A stretch of DNA of 64,000 nucleotides from Actinomadura sp. J1-007 (GTDB lineage Bacteria > Actinomycetota > Actinomycetes > Streptosporangiales > Streptosporangiaceae): contig NZ_WING01000001.1 in the NCBI RefSeq assembly GCF_009793335.1, positions 4,154,001 through 4,218,000 on the forward strand, written 5' to 3'. The notes under the pieces were generated by a model, which did no database searches, was not told the DNA's origin, and was given only the letters and a program-made list of their open reading frames with translations. The translations under genes were made by a program, and so were the position numbers. Positions within the stretch are counted from its first letter, which is position 1, and each line of letters begins with the position of its first letter. Shown piece after piece: positions 44,670-53,376 of this stretch.

Positions 44670-45326
44670 ATGACCGCGCGCGCAACCGAACCCTCGGGGG
44701 GGTCCGCCCCTCCACCACCCCACGACACCGGCCGCGGGGTGCGGGTGCTGCGCACGGCGAAAGCCGACGAAAGCGACCTCAAGGAACTGACGACACTCGC
44801 CGTCCAGGGTGATCCGGGCGCCATCGAGGTGCTCATCGCCGAGGTCCGTCCGATGGTCGTCCGGTACTGCCGGGCGCGGCTCGGCCGGATCTCCGGGCAG
44901 TACCACATCGCCGACGACGTGGCCCAGGAGGTCTGCATCGCGGTGCTGTCGGCGCTGCCCCGCTACCGCGACATGGGACGGCCGTTCGCGTCGTTCGTGT
45001 TCGGCATCGCGGCGCACAAGATCGCCGACGCGCTGCGCAGCGCGGTCCGCGCGGCCGTGCCCACCGAGGACCTTCCCGACGGCCCCGACGACCGGCCGGG
45101 GCCCGAGGAGACGGTGGTGCGCTACATCGAGGCGCAGCGCGCCCGCGACCTGCTGACGCGGTTGCCCGACCACCAGCGGGAGCTGGTGCTGCTGCGGGTG
45201 GTGGCGGGTCTGTCGGCGGAGGAGACCGGTAATGTACTGGGCATGTCCGCGGGGGCCGTACGGGTCGCGCAGCACCGGGCTCTGGCCCGGCTTCGGGCGA
45301 TGGCCAGAGAGGAGTCGATCGCTTGA
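44670..45326 (+). CDS. shbA: RNA polymerase sigma factor ShbA (SigD-like)
   Basis: This 218-residue group 4 sigma factor has region 2 VRYCRARLGRISGQYHIADDVAQEVCIAVLSALPRY without its full linker, FVFGIAAHKIADALRSAVR, and region 4 LPDHQRELVLLRVVAGLSAEETGNVLGMSAGAVRVAQHRAL. By recalled family pattern this matches Streptomyces ShbA, which drives the principal sigma gene hrdB, and mycobacterial SigD. The ATG reading MTARATEPSGG is chosen; upstream in-frame starts at 44634 or 44643 are possible. Its stop overlaps the TTG start of the next gene (TTGA). The DUF5319-guaB neighbourhood is conserved. Confidence 0.9.
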   Translation: MTARATEPSGGSAPPPPHDTGRGVRVLRTAKADESDLKELTTLAVQGDPGAIEVLIAEVRPMVVRYCRARLGRISGQYHIADDVAQEVCIAVLSALPRYRDMGRPFASFVFGIAAHKIADALRSAVRAAVPTEDLPDGPDDRPGPEETVVRYIEAQRARDLLTRLPDHQRELVLLRVVAGLSAEETGNVLGMSAGAVRVAQHRALARLRAMAREESIA

Positions 45327-46144
45327 CGGAGCGGAGCCGCGGCGCCCCGGATCCGGTCGGCCCTTCTCCGTACGCCGGCCCGCGGGACCTGGGTGCGGTG
45401 CGCCGCACGGACGCGATCTTCGATGCCCTGGCGGCACGGCGCGCTGCCAGCTCTGCACGCCGCTCCGGGGGCGTGCCTGACCCCGGCGACGACCCGGCCG
45501 TGCACCTGCTGCGCGCCCTGATCGACGATGTGGACGACACCGCCGCGGCCGAGCCCGCCGCCGCGGCGGAGGCCCCGACGGGCACGCCGTCCGGTCCCGG
45601 TTCGGGCCCGCGCCGCCGCGGCCCGCGCACGATCGTGGCGCTCGGCGTGGCGGGGGCCGTCCTCGCCAGCACGGGCGTCGCGGCGGCGGGCAGCGGGCTC
45701 ACCGGCCATTCCGGGCAGTCCCCGAGCGCCGCGGGCGTACGGGAGGACGCGCGCCCGGCGGGCCCCGAGTCCACCGACTCCCGGCGCGAGAGCACCGCGC
45801 CCGCGCCGCAGCCCGTACAGCCGCCGCCTGCCAGGAGCCGTCCCGAGCCCAAGCCGTCCGTTCCGGCGGACGAGCCCCGGGCGAACGACCCGGCGCGCCA
45901 ACGCACCGAGCGCATCGAACGGCTCAAGAACCGGCTGGAGAGCCTCCTGCCGCCCGAGTTCCCGTCGGAGCCGCGGCCCCGCAAGCGGGCGGGGAAGCCC
46001 GACCGCTCCGGTCCGGGCTACGGGCCCGAGCACGGCTTCTCGCCCCGTTCCGGCCCGCCCGAACGGGGCGACGACGACACCAAGCGCACGCTCGACGACA
46101 TCCGCAGGCGGGCGCACAAGCACTTCAACGACCGGCACCGCTGA
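45323..46144 (+). CDS. Putative anti-sigma factor, RsdA-like membrane protein
   Basis: This 273-residue protein has an N-terminal segment DAIFDALAARR and DPAVHLLRALIDDVDD resembling the sigma-D-binding region of mycobacterial RsdA. One membrane helix follows (TIVALGVAGAVLASTGVAAAG), then a long Pro/Arg-rich extracellular tail ending HKHFNDRHR. Direct translational coupling to the sigma gene supports an anti-sigma role: holding ShbA at the membrane until proteolysis. The start is TTG. The match rests on short motifs, so the assignment is moderate. Confidence 0.7.
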   Translation: MTERSRGAPDPVGPSPYAGPRDLGAVRRTDAIFDALAARRAASSARRSGGVPDPGDDPAVHLLRALIDDVDDTAAAEPAAAAEAPTGTPSGPGSGPRRRGPRTIVALGVAGAVLASTGVAAAGSGLTGHSGQSPSAAGVREDARPAGPESTDSRRESTAPAPQPVQPPPARSRPEPKPSVPADEPRANDPARQRTERIERLKNRLESLLPPEFPSEPRPRKRAGKPDRSGPGYGPEHGFSPRSGPPERGDDDTKRTLDDIRRRAHKHFNDRHR

Positions 46145-46145
46145 G

Positions 46146-46171
46146 CCGTCCGGCCGTCGAACGGCCCGGCT
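46146..46171. terminator. Bidirectional terminator
   Basis: GGCCGT-CGA-ACGGCC (46152-46166), extended by GAGCC/GGCTC arms, fills the short gap between two convergent genes. Confidence 0.5.
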
Positions 46172-46560
46172 CACTCGGGTTCGCGGCCCTCTTCGCTGTC
46201 GATCACGCCGTCGACGTAGCCGCGGGCGTACTCCCAGCTCACGTAGTCGACGGGGTCGGGTGACAGGGCGGGCTCGTGCACGCGGGGCAGGCCCTGGTCG
46301 AGCAGGTGCCGCAGGTTGCCGTGCAGCAGCTCCCAGTCGATGTAGTGGAGCTTGCCGCAGTCGCCGCAGTCGACCGTCAGGCCGCGGACGCCGAGGGGTT
46401 CGAGCAGGGCCCGGAACACCTCCAGGTCGGCGAGGTCGGCCAGCACGTCCTCCCGCTCGGCCACGCTGAGCGGAGCCGTGTCGTCGTCCGGGTCGCCGAG
46501 CGACGCCGCCGGATCCTCCGGATCGCCGGCGAACGGGTCGAGCGGGGCATCGTCGTGCAC
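46171..46560 (-). CDS. DUF5319 family protein
   Basis: This 129-residue acidic protein opens VHDDAPLDPFAGDPEDP and contains LADLADLEVFRALLEPLGVRG, VDCGDCGKLHYIDWELL and PDPVDYVSWEYARGYVDG. The CxxC pair suggests a metal site. This is the conserved protein located between shbA and guaB in actinomycetes, without known function. The GTG start lies 7 nt behind a TAGCGT hexamer, so the gene is probably leaderless. Confidence 0.87.
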   Translation of the reverse strand: MHDDAPLDPFAGDPEDPAASLGDPDDDTAPLSVAEREDVLADLADLEVFRALLEPLGVRGLTVDCGDCGKLHYIDWELLHGNLRHLLDQGLPRVHEPALSPDPVDYVSWEYARGYVDGVIDSEEGREPE

Positions 46561-46567
46561 ACACCCC

Positions 46568-46573
46568 ACGCTA
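46568..46573 (-). promoter_or_regulatory. Leaderless -10 of the DUF5319 gene
   Basis: TAGCGT on the minus strand ends 7 nt before the GTG start with no Shine-Dalgarno sequence. Confidence 0.4.
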
Positions 46574-46801
46574 CTGCGAGGGCCCCCGTCCGGTGCACCC
46601 CCCGGTCTCCTCTGTGCGCGAACAATCACATTCCGTGCCCGGATCCGGGGAATTCGGCGGGATATGCACGCGTTGCCGATGTCACCAAGACCACCCCCAG
46701 GCCGCGGCGAAGGCGCCGCCCGTCCCGCAGCGGACGCCCTACCATGGGAGAGGCCGCCGTGACCTGGCCGGACGCCGCCACGACCCCTGGGAAGGCAATC
46801 G

Positions 46802-48297
46802 ATGAACCCCGCAGCCGAGCCCGCAAAGTTCCTCCCCGAGGGCCTGACCTTCGATGATGTGCTGCTGCTGCCGGGCTACTCCGACCTCCAGCCGGGCGAG
46901 GCCGACACCTCGACGCGGCTGACCCGCCGCGTGTCGCTGCGGATGCCGCTGGTGTCGGCGGCCATGGACACCGTCACCGAGGCCCGTACGGCGGTCGCGA
47001 TGGCGCGCCAGGGCGGGATCGGCGTGCTGCACCGCAACATGCCCCCGAGGAGCAGGCCGACCAGGCCGACCGGGTCAAGCGGTCCGAGGCCGGGATGGTC
47101 ACCAACCCCGTGACCTGCATGCCGGACGCGACCCTCGCCGACGTCGAGGAGCTGTGCGCCCGCTACCGGATCTCCGGCGTCCCGGTCACCGACGTGCGCG
47201 GCGTGCTGGTCGGCATCGTCACCAACCGCGACATGCGGTTCGAGACCGACCCGTCCCGTACGGTGCGCGAGGTCATGACCCCGATGCCGCTGATCACCGC
47301 GCCGGTGGACGTCTCCAAGGACGACGCGTTCGCTCTGCTGGCGGGGCACAAGGTCGAGAAGCTGCCGCTGATCGACGGCGAGGGCCGGCTGCGCGGCCTG
47401 ATCACGGTCAAGGACTTCACCAAGAGCGAGCAGTACCCCGACTCCACCAAGGACGCCGACGGGCGGCTGCTCGTCGCGGCGGCCGTCGGCGTCGGGGAGG
47501 ACGGGATCCGCCGGGCCCAGGCCCTCGTCGAGGCGGGCACCGACGTGATCATCGTGGACACCGCGCACGGCCACTCCAAGGGCGTCGCCGACACCATCGC
47601 CAAGATCAAGGCGAACGCGCGGGTCGAGGTGGTCGGCGGCAACATCGCCACGTACGCGGGCGCGAAGGCGCTGATCGAGGCGGGCGCCGACGGCGTCAAG
47701 GTCGGCGTCGGACCGGGCTCGATCTGCACCACGCGGGTCGTCGCGGGCGTCGGCGTGCCGCAGATCACCGCGATCTTCGAGGCCACCCGGGCCGCCCGCG
47801 AGGCCGGGGTCCCGGTCATCGGCGACGGCGGGCTCCAGTACTCCGGCGACATCGCCAAGGCGATCGTCGCGGGCGCCGACACCGTCATGCTCGGCAGCCT
47901 GCTCGCCGGAGTGGAGGAGTCGCCCGGCGAGCTGATCTTCGTGCACGGCAAGCAGTACAAGTCGTACCGGGGGATGGGGTCGCTCGGCGCCATGCGCAAC
48001 CGCGAGCGCGGCGGATCGTTCTCCAAGGACCGGTACGCGCAGGCCGACGTGTCCGCCGAGGAGAAGCTGATCCCCGAGGGCGTCGAGGGCCAGGTGCCCT
48101 ACCGCGGCCCCCTCGCGAACGTCGCGCACCAGCTCGTCGGCGGGCTGCACCAGTCCATGTGGTACGCGGGCGCCCGTACGATCCCCGAGCTCCAGCAGCG
48201 CGGCCAGCTCATGCGCATCAGCGCCGCCGGACTCCGCGAGAGCCACCCGCACGACATCCAGATGACCGTCGAGGCCCCCAACTACCAGGGCCGCTGA
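46802..48297 (+). CDS. guaB: IMP dehydrogenase, one-base frameshift near codon 81
   Basis: GuaB oxidises IMP to XMP in GMP synthesis. The protein begins MNPAAEPAKFLPEGLTFDDVLLLPGYSD. Coding runs in one frame to HRNM and then continues in another. Adding one C to the C5 run at 47042-47046 restores HRNMPPEEQADQADRVKRSEAGMVTNPVTC, exactly as expected for the family. After that come two CBS domains (about residues 100-220), the catalytic loop VGVGPGSICTTRV and the flap region YRGMGSLGAM. With the correction the length is about 499 residues, normal for IMPDH. An essential housekeeping gene is unlikely to be broken, so a base-calling error is favoured. GGAAGG precedes the ATG. Confidence 0.93.
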
Positions 48298-48302
48298 GTT
48301 CA

Positions 48303-48437
48303 TCGAAGTCCCGGCCCAGTCCTCTCGCCTAGCGGCTCGCTCCCTGACCGTGCCTTTGCGAGTGCTGCATCGCTTCGCGATCTGCCCGGGGAGGCTCGCC
48401 TTCGGCCTTGCCTCCCCGGCCAGTTAACGCACTCGCG
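48303..48437 (+). repeat. Structured dispersed repeat, copy B
   Basis: This copy starts 5 bp past the guaB stop and matches copy A behind rpoA. The outer stem (GCGAGTGC 48358-48365 with GCACTCGC 48429-48436) and hairpin 1 (48369-48381) are unchanged. Hairpin 2 keeps its 10-bp stem (48386-48395 with 48410-48419), but the loop has gained 12 nt (TTCGGCCTTGCC) that can form a small nested hairpin. Conserved pairing with a variable loop suggests the structure matters. Confidence 0.75.
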
Positions 48438-48724
48438 CGGGGGTCGGGGTTGTTGCGGGGTGGATCCAACGCGTTGGCGTGGTGGTGCGGGTCGTTGCCG
48501 GGTAGGTCTGGACCGCGTTCGGTAGGGTCCGCCGCGCGCCGTGGTCCGAGGTCTGGGACGGCGGGACGCTGTGGAGGTGTGGGGACGGGTGGCCCGGAGG
48601 CGGGGGCCCTTAGACTCCCGATGCGGATATCAACCGTGTGATCACGGGAAGAATTGGACGAAAGTCATATTTTCTCCTGCGGCGGGGCGACCGCCGTTGC
48701 GGGGTGGGCGAGAGGACTGGGGCA
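48438..48724. other. Upstream region of guaB3
   Basis: About 290 bp. The left part is G-rich without features. Around 48630-48680 the GC content drops (GATATCAACCGTGTGATCACGG, then AAAGTCATATTTTC), which marks the likely promoter area of guaB3. No clear -35/-10 pair is assigned. Confidence 0.4.
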
Positions 48725-49846
48725 GTGGCTGCTGAGGTGGAGATCGGCCGGGGCAAGAGCGGCCGCCGGGCGTACGCGTTCGACGACATCGGGATCGTGC
48801 CGTCGCGGCGTACGCGCGACCCGGAGGAGGTCAGCGTCGCCTGGCAGATCGACGCCTACCGGTTCGAGATGCCGCTGGTGGTCGCGCCGATGGACAGCGT
48901 GGTCAGCCCGGCGACCGCGATCGCGGTCGGGCGGCTCGGCGGGCTCGCGGTGCTCGACCTCGAAGGGCTGTGGACGCGGTACGAGAACCCCGAGCCGCTG
49001 CTGGCCGAGATCGCCTCGCTGGACGACGTGCGCGCCACCCAGCGGCTCCAGGAGATCTACGGCGAGCCGATCAAGGAGGAGCTGATCGGCCGCCGGATCG
49101 AGGAGATCCGGGAGGCGGGCGTGACGGTCGCGGCGCGGCTGTCGCCGCAGCGCACCGCGCAGTTCCACAAGGCCGTGATCGACGCCGGGGTGGACCTGTT
49201 CGTGATCCGCGGCACCACGGTCTCGGCCGAGCACGTGTCGGGACGGGCCGAGCCGCTCAACCTCAAGCAGTTCATCTACGACCTGGACGTGCCGGTGATC
49301 GTCGGCGGCTGCTCGACGTACACCGCGGCGCTGCACCTGATGCGCACCGGCGCGGCGGGGGTGCTGGTCGGGTTCGGCGGCGGGTCCGGGCACACCACGC
49401 GGACCGTCCTCGGCGTGGCGGTGCCGATGGCGACGGCGGTCGCCGACGTGGCCGCCGCGCGCCGCGACTACATGGACGAGTCCGGCGGACGGTACGTGCA
49501 CGTGATCGCCGACGGCGGCATGGTCAACAGCGGCGACATCGCCAAGGCGTTCGCCTGCGGGTCGGACGCGGTGATGATCGGCTCGCCGTTCGCCCGTTCC
49601 ACCGAGGCGCCGGGCCGCGGCTACCACTGGGGCAGCGAGGCGCACCACGGCGACGTGCCGCGCGGCGCCCGGCTCGACCTCGGCACGATCGGCACGATGG
49701 AGCAGATCCTGTTCGGCCCCTCCCACGTGGCGGACGGGTCGATGAACCTCATCGGCGCGCTGCGCCGGGCGATGGCGACCTCCGGCTACACCGAGCTGAA
49801 GGAGTTCCAGCGGGTGCAGGTCGTGGTGGCGCCGCAGGCCCGCTGA
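48725..49846 (+). CDS. guaB3: GuaB3 family IMP dehydrogenase-related protein
   Basis: This 373-residue protein starts VAAEVEIGRGKSGRRAYAFDDIGIVPSRRTRDPEEV and has no CBS domains, as is typical of the actinobacterial GuaB3 family. VVAPMDSVVSPATA, VGGCSTYTAALHLMRTGAAGVLVGFGGG and IADGGMVNSGDIAKAFACGSDAVMIGSPFA show the TIM-barrel with the phosphate-binding loops. By family knowledge it may act in purine interconversion (GMP reductase-like activity). The GTG start matches family length; the frame is open 29 codons further upstream through low-GC sequence. It lies next to guaB as usual. Confidence 0.9.
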   Translation: MAAEVEIGRGKSGRRAYAFDDIGIVPSRRTRDPEEVSVAWQIDAYRFEMPLVVAPMDSVVSPATAIAVGRLGGLAVLDLEGLWTRYENPEPLLAEIASLDDVRATQRLQEIYGEPIKEELIGRRIEEIREAGVTVAARLSPQRTAQFHKAVIDAGVDLFVIRGTTVSAEHVSGRAEPLNLKQFIYDLDVPVIVGGCSTYTAALHLMRTGAAGVLVGFGGGSGHTTRTVLGVAVPMATAVADVAAARRDYMDESGGRYVHVIADGGMVNSGDIAKAFACGSDAVMIGSPFARSTEAPGRGYHWGSEAHHGDVPRGARLDLGTIGTMEQILFGPSHVADGSMNLIGALRRAMATSGYTELKEFQRVQVVVAPQAR

Positions 49847-49912
49847 GCGCCGCGCGCCCGCGCGTGCCCCGGGACGGCCGCGCATTCCCGTTCGCGCCTG
49901 TGGGAAGAGCCA

Positions 49913-49938
49913 CGCCCGTGGGCGGGGTGCCACGGGCG
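49913..49938 (+). terminator. Terminator-like hairpin between guaB3 and glpD
   Basis: CGCCCGTGG (49913-49921) pairs with CCACGGGCG (49930-49938). A second, overlapping pairing is possible: CCCGTTCGCGCC near 49888 with GGCGCGAATGGG near 49935, with one G-U. The two structures are mutually exclusive. Confidence 0.5.
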
Positions 49939-50021
49939 CGAATGGGTGATTCCGGTGTGGACCGGTCCTTACTGTTGGGTAGGTAGAGGTCGTCGACCCG
50001 AGAGCACAGGGGGGAAGCGCG

Positions 50022-51761
50022 ATGACGGGATCACCGGTGACCGGCTTGGGGAGCTCGCGGCTCGGACCGGCCGAACGGACCGCCGCACTGGACCGGATGT
50101 CCCGCGAGGAGTTCGACGTCGTGGTGGTCGGCGCCGGGATCGTCGGCGCGGGCGCGGCCCTGGACGCCGCGACGCGCGGGCTGTCGGTGGCGGTGGTGGA
50201 GGCGCGCGACTTCGCCTCCGGGACGTCGTCGCGCTCGTCCAAGCTGATCCACGGCGGGCTGCGGTACCTGGAGCAGTACAACTTCGACCTCGTCCGGGAG
50301 GCGCTGACCGAGCGCGGGCTGCTGCTCCAGCGCATCGCCCCGCACCTGGTGCGCCCGGTGCCGTTCCTGCTGCCGACCACCCACCACGTGTGGGAGCGCG
50401 GCTACTTCGGCGCGGGCGTCGCGCTGTACGACGCGCTGGCATTCCAGATGGGCAGCACCCGAGGCGTCCCCCACCACCGGCACCTGTCGCGGCGCGGCGC
50501 GCTGCGGCTGGCGCCGTCGCTGAAGAAGGACGCGTTCACCGGCGCGATCCAGCTCTGGGACGCGCAGGTGGACGACGCCCGGTTCGTGATGATGGCGCTG
50601 CGCACGGCCGCCGAGTACGGCGCGCGCATCGCGTCCCGCACCCAGTGCGTGGGCTTCCTGCGCGAGGGCGAACGGGTCACGGGCCTGCGCATCCGCGACC
50701 TTGAGGGCAACACCACCAGCGAGGTCCGCGCCAAGCAGGTCGTGAACGCGACGGGCGTGTGGACCGACGACATCCAGGAGCTCGTCGGCGGGCGCGGCCA
50801 GATCCACGTCAAGGCGTCCAAGGGCATCCACCTGGTCGTCCCGAAGGACCGCATCCACTCGGCGACCGGCATCCTGCTGCGCACCGAGAAGTCGGTGCTG
50901 TTCGTCATCCCGTGGGGACGGCACTGGATCATCGGCACCACCGACACCGCCTGGGACCTCGACAAGGTGCACCCGGCGGCGTCGCGCGCCGACATCGACT
51001 ACGTGCTGGAGCACGTCAACTCGGTGCTGAACACCCCGCTCACGCACGACGACGTCGAGGGCGTGTACGCGGGGCTCCGGCCGCTGCTGACGGGCGAGAC
51101 CGAGGAGACGTCCAAGCTGTCGCGCGAGCACGTCGTGGCGCACCCGGTGCCGGGCCTGGTGCTCGTCGCGGGCGGGAAGTACACGACGTACCGGGTGATG
51201 GCCAAGGACGCCATCGACGCCGTCGCGCACGGCCTGGACGGCAAGGTCGCCGAGTCGTGCACCGACAGCCTCGCGCTCGTCGGCGGCGAGGGCTACCAGG
51301 CGATGTGGAACGCGCGGCACCGCCTCGCCGCGCGTTCGGGCCTGCACGTGGCCCGCATCGAGCACCTGCTGCGCCGGTACGGGACGCTGGTCGACGACCT
51401 GCTGAAGCTGATCGCCGACGACCCCGGGCTCGGCAGGCCGCTGACCGGCGCCGACGACTACCTGCGCGCCGAGATCGTGTACGCGGCGTCGCACGAGGGC
51501 GCCCGGCATTTGAACGACGTGCTGGCCCGGCGTACCCGCATCTCGATCGAGACGTGGGACCGGGGGATCGGCGTCGCGCAGGAGGCCGCGGACCTGCTCC
51601 AGCCGGTGCTCGGCTGGTCCAAGAAGCAGCGCGACCGCGAGATCGAGTACTACCGCAAGCGGATCGAGGCCGAGCGCGCCTCCCAGGCGCAGGACGGCGA
51701 CCAGGAGGCCGACGCCCGCCGACGCGGCGCCCCCGACATCGTCCCGACCGCCACCCCGTGA
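50022..51761 (+). CDS. glpD: Glycerol-3-phosphate dehydrogenase, FAD-dependent
   Basis: GlpD oxidises glycerol-3-phosphate to dihydroxyacetone phosphate and passes electrons to quinones. The 579-residue protein has the FAD motif FDVVVVGAGIVGAGAAL (GAGIVGAG at 37-44). Also present are SSRSSKLIHGGLRYLEQYNF, FVIPWGRHWIIGTTDTAWD, and the C-terminal DAO_C helical domain ending ILP-like DLLQPVLGWSKKQRDREIEYY. The ATG has GGGGAAG upstream. A TACTGT at 49970-49975 may be its -10. It is monocistronic, with no glpF or glpK next to it. Confidence 0.94.
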   Translation: MTGSPVTGLGSSRLGPAERTAALDRMSREEFDVVVVGAGIVGAGAALDAATRGLSVAVVEARDFASGTSSRSSKLIHGGLRYLEQYNFDLVREALTERGLLLQRIAPHLVRPVPFLLPTTHHVWERGYFGAGVALYDALAFQMGSTRGVPHHRHLSRRGALRLAPSLKKDAFTGAIQLWDAQVDDARFVMMALRTAAEYGARIASRTQCVGFLREGERVTGLRIRDLEGNTTSEVRAKQVVNATGVWTDDIQELVGGRGQIHVKASKGIHLVVPKDRIHSATGILLRTEKSVLFVIPWGRHWIIGTTDTAWDLDKVHPAASRADIDYVLEHVNSVLNTPLTHDDVEGVYAGLRPLLTGETEETSKLSREHVVAHPVPGLVLVAGGKYTTYRVMAKDAIDAVAHGLDGKVAESCTDSLALVGGEGYQAMWNARHRLAARSGLHVARIEHLLRRYGTLVDDLLKLIADDPGLGRPLTGADDYLRAEIVYAASHEGARHLNDVLARRTRISIETWDRGIGVAQEAADLLQPVLGWSKKQRDREIEYYRKRIEAERASQAQDGDQEADARRRGAPDIVPTATP

Positions 51762-51967
51762 CGCCGGCCACGCCCCGAGCGCTGTTCGCGTCGTTCCCGC
51801 TCTGACCGCCGAAGGCCCGCCCCGTCCCCGCCGTCGTCAGGGGCGGGGACGGCACGGTGTCCGGATGTGGCAATTCGGGAGCTTTGAGGTGTAAGGCGCG
51901 AATACGTAAATAGGTGCTAATCTCCTGCCCTGCTCTGATCATGGGGGTCAGCGGGGCTGGAGGGCAC

Positions 51968-53314
51968 ATGCGGCGGATCGCGATCGCGTCCGGGGGAGTC
52001 GCCATCGCGGCGGCTCTGGTGGTCACGGACGTGGGAACGGCCTCGGCGGCCGTCCCGGCCACTCCGGCGGCGTCCCCGGCGAGGCCCGCGACGCCCGCCA
52101 AGGCCGCGAAGACCGCCAAGGGCGCCAAGGGCAAGGCCGCGAAGCGCAAGAAGTACTACGTGGCGCAGGGGCCGAGGTTCAACCTGCCGACCGGGAACGC
52201 GTACCAGCAGGGCGCGATCGACACCTACGTCAAGAAGCTGATCCGGCACGCGCCGGCGGGCTCCGAGATCGACGTGTCGCTGTTCCGGCTCCAGACCGAC
52301 GGGATGGCCAGGGAACTCGTCCGCGCCCACAAGCGCAAGGCCAAGGTCCGGGTCGTCATCGACAGCGACTCGCTGAAGAAGCGGGGCCACGTCTACACGT
52401 ACCTGCGCAAGAACCTCGGCTCCAGCACGAAGCGCCGCTCGTGGATCCTGACCTGCCCGAAGGGGCGCGGCTGCATCGCGCCCCACGTGAAGGGGCAGTG
52501 GAGCAAGAACCACAACAAGTTCTACGCGTTCTCCCGCACGTACGACTCGCGCAACGTGGTCGTGCAGACGTCCGGCAACGCGACCGGCGGGATGTACAAC
52601 CAGTACAACGACGCGTACACGATGGTCGACGCGAAGCTCTACACCGCGTACCGCCGGTACTTCTACGACCTGGCCAAGCGCCGCCCGAACGGGAACTACT
52701 ACCGCACCCGCTCCTCCGGGATGCGTTCGGTGTCGTACTTCCCGAAGGCGTCCGGCGACCCGATCGTGGACGCGCTGAAGAAGGTGAGCTGCAAGGGCGG
52801 CACGCGGCTGCGGCTGTCGAGCGGCATGTTCACCCGTACCAGCGTGTCCCGGCAGCTCTCCAAGCTGGACGACGCGGGCTGCGACGTGAAGGTCGTCAGC
52901 GGCAGCCTCGGCGAGTCGGCCGCGAAGGCCCTCGCCAAGCCCGGCCCGCACGGCGGCCCCGCCGTGCACGTGTTCACGCCGAAGCAGGCCAAGCAGGCGC
53001 ACTCCAAGTACCTGCTGATCGACGGCGTGTACGCCGGGCACCGCCGCAAGATGGTGATGACGGGCAGCCACAGCTACACCACCGCCGCGCTGCGCCTCAA
53101 CGACGAGTCGATGCTCACCATCCCGTACAGCGGCACCTACGGCGTCTACCTGCGCAACTTCAACCGGGTGTACGCGGCGGCGTACGGCAGGCTCTCGATC
53201 GCCCCGTGGAACCCGACCAAGACCGTTCCCGACAACGCCGTGGACCCGGAGAACGAGCCGGTCACCACCAAGGAACTGAACCTCCCCGAGACCGAGGCCC
53301 CGGCCACCCCCTGA
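51968..53314 (+). CDS. Secreted phospholipase D-like protein
   Basis: This 448-residue protein has a signal peptide (MRRIAIASGGVAIAAALVV...GTASA) and then a Lys/Ala/Pro-rich stretch. Two PLD-like halves follow: HNKFYAF with His182 and Lys184, and HSKYLLIDG with His345 and Lys347. These are HxK motifs as in the PLD/nuclease superfamily; the usual GSxN-type asparagine is seen in SGNATGGMYNQYND and GSHSYT. Six cysteines may form disulfides outside the cell. The substrate (lipid or nucleic acid) is not deducible. GGAGG lies 5 nt before the ATG; the 18 upstream in-frame codons are discarded because they precede the signal peptide. Confidence 0.87.
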   Translation: MRRIAIASGGVAIAAALVVTDVGTASAAVPATPAASPARPATPAKAAKTAKGAKGKAAKRKKYYVAQGPRFNLPTGNAYQQGAIDTYVKKLIRHAPAGSEIDVSLFRLQTDGMARELVRAHKRKAKVRVVIDSDSLKKRGHVYTYLRKNLGSSTKRRSWILTCPKGRGCIAPHVKGQWSKNHNKFYAFSRTYDSRNVVVQTSGNATGGMYNQYNDAYTMVDAKLYTAYRRYFYDLAKRRPNGNYYRTRSSGMRSVSYFPKASGDPIVDALKKVSCKGGTRLRLSSGMFTRTSVSRQLSKLDDAGCDVKVVSGSLGESAAKALAKPGPHGGPAVHVFTPKQAKQAHSKYLLIDGVYAGHRRKMVMTGSHSYTTAALRLNDESMLTIPYSGTYGVYLRNFNRVYAAAYGRLSIAPWNPTKTVPDNAVDPENEPVTTKELNLPETEAPATP

Positions 53315-53376
53315 CCGCCGCCACGTCCCGCGGCCAGGGAGCGGGCCCTAGGGCCTGGGCCTGGGCAGGGGCCTGA

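Noticed and set aside
46802..48297. guaB as a true pseudogene or two separate genes
   Set aside because: Both halves are intact IMPDH sequence and join perfectly when one C is added, so a read error is the simpler explanation.
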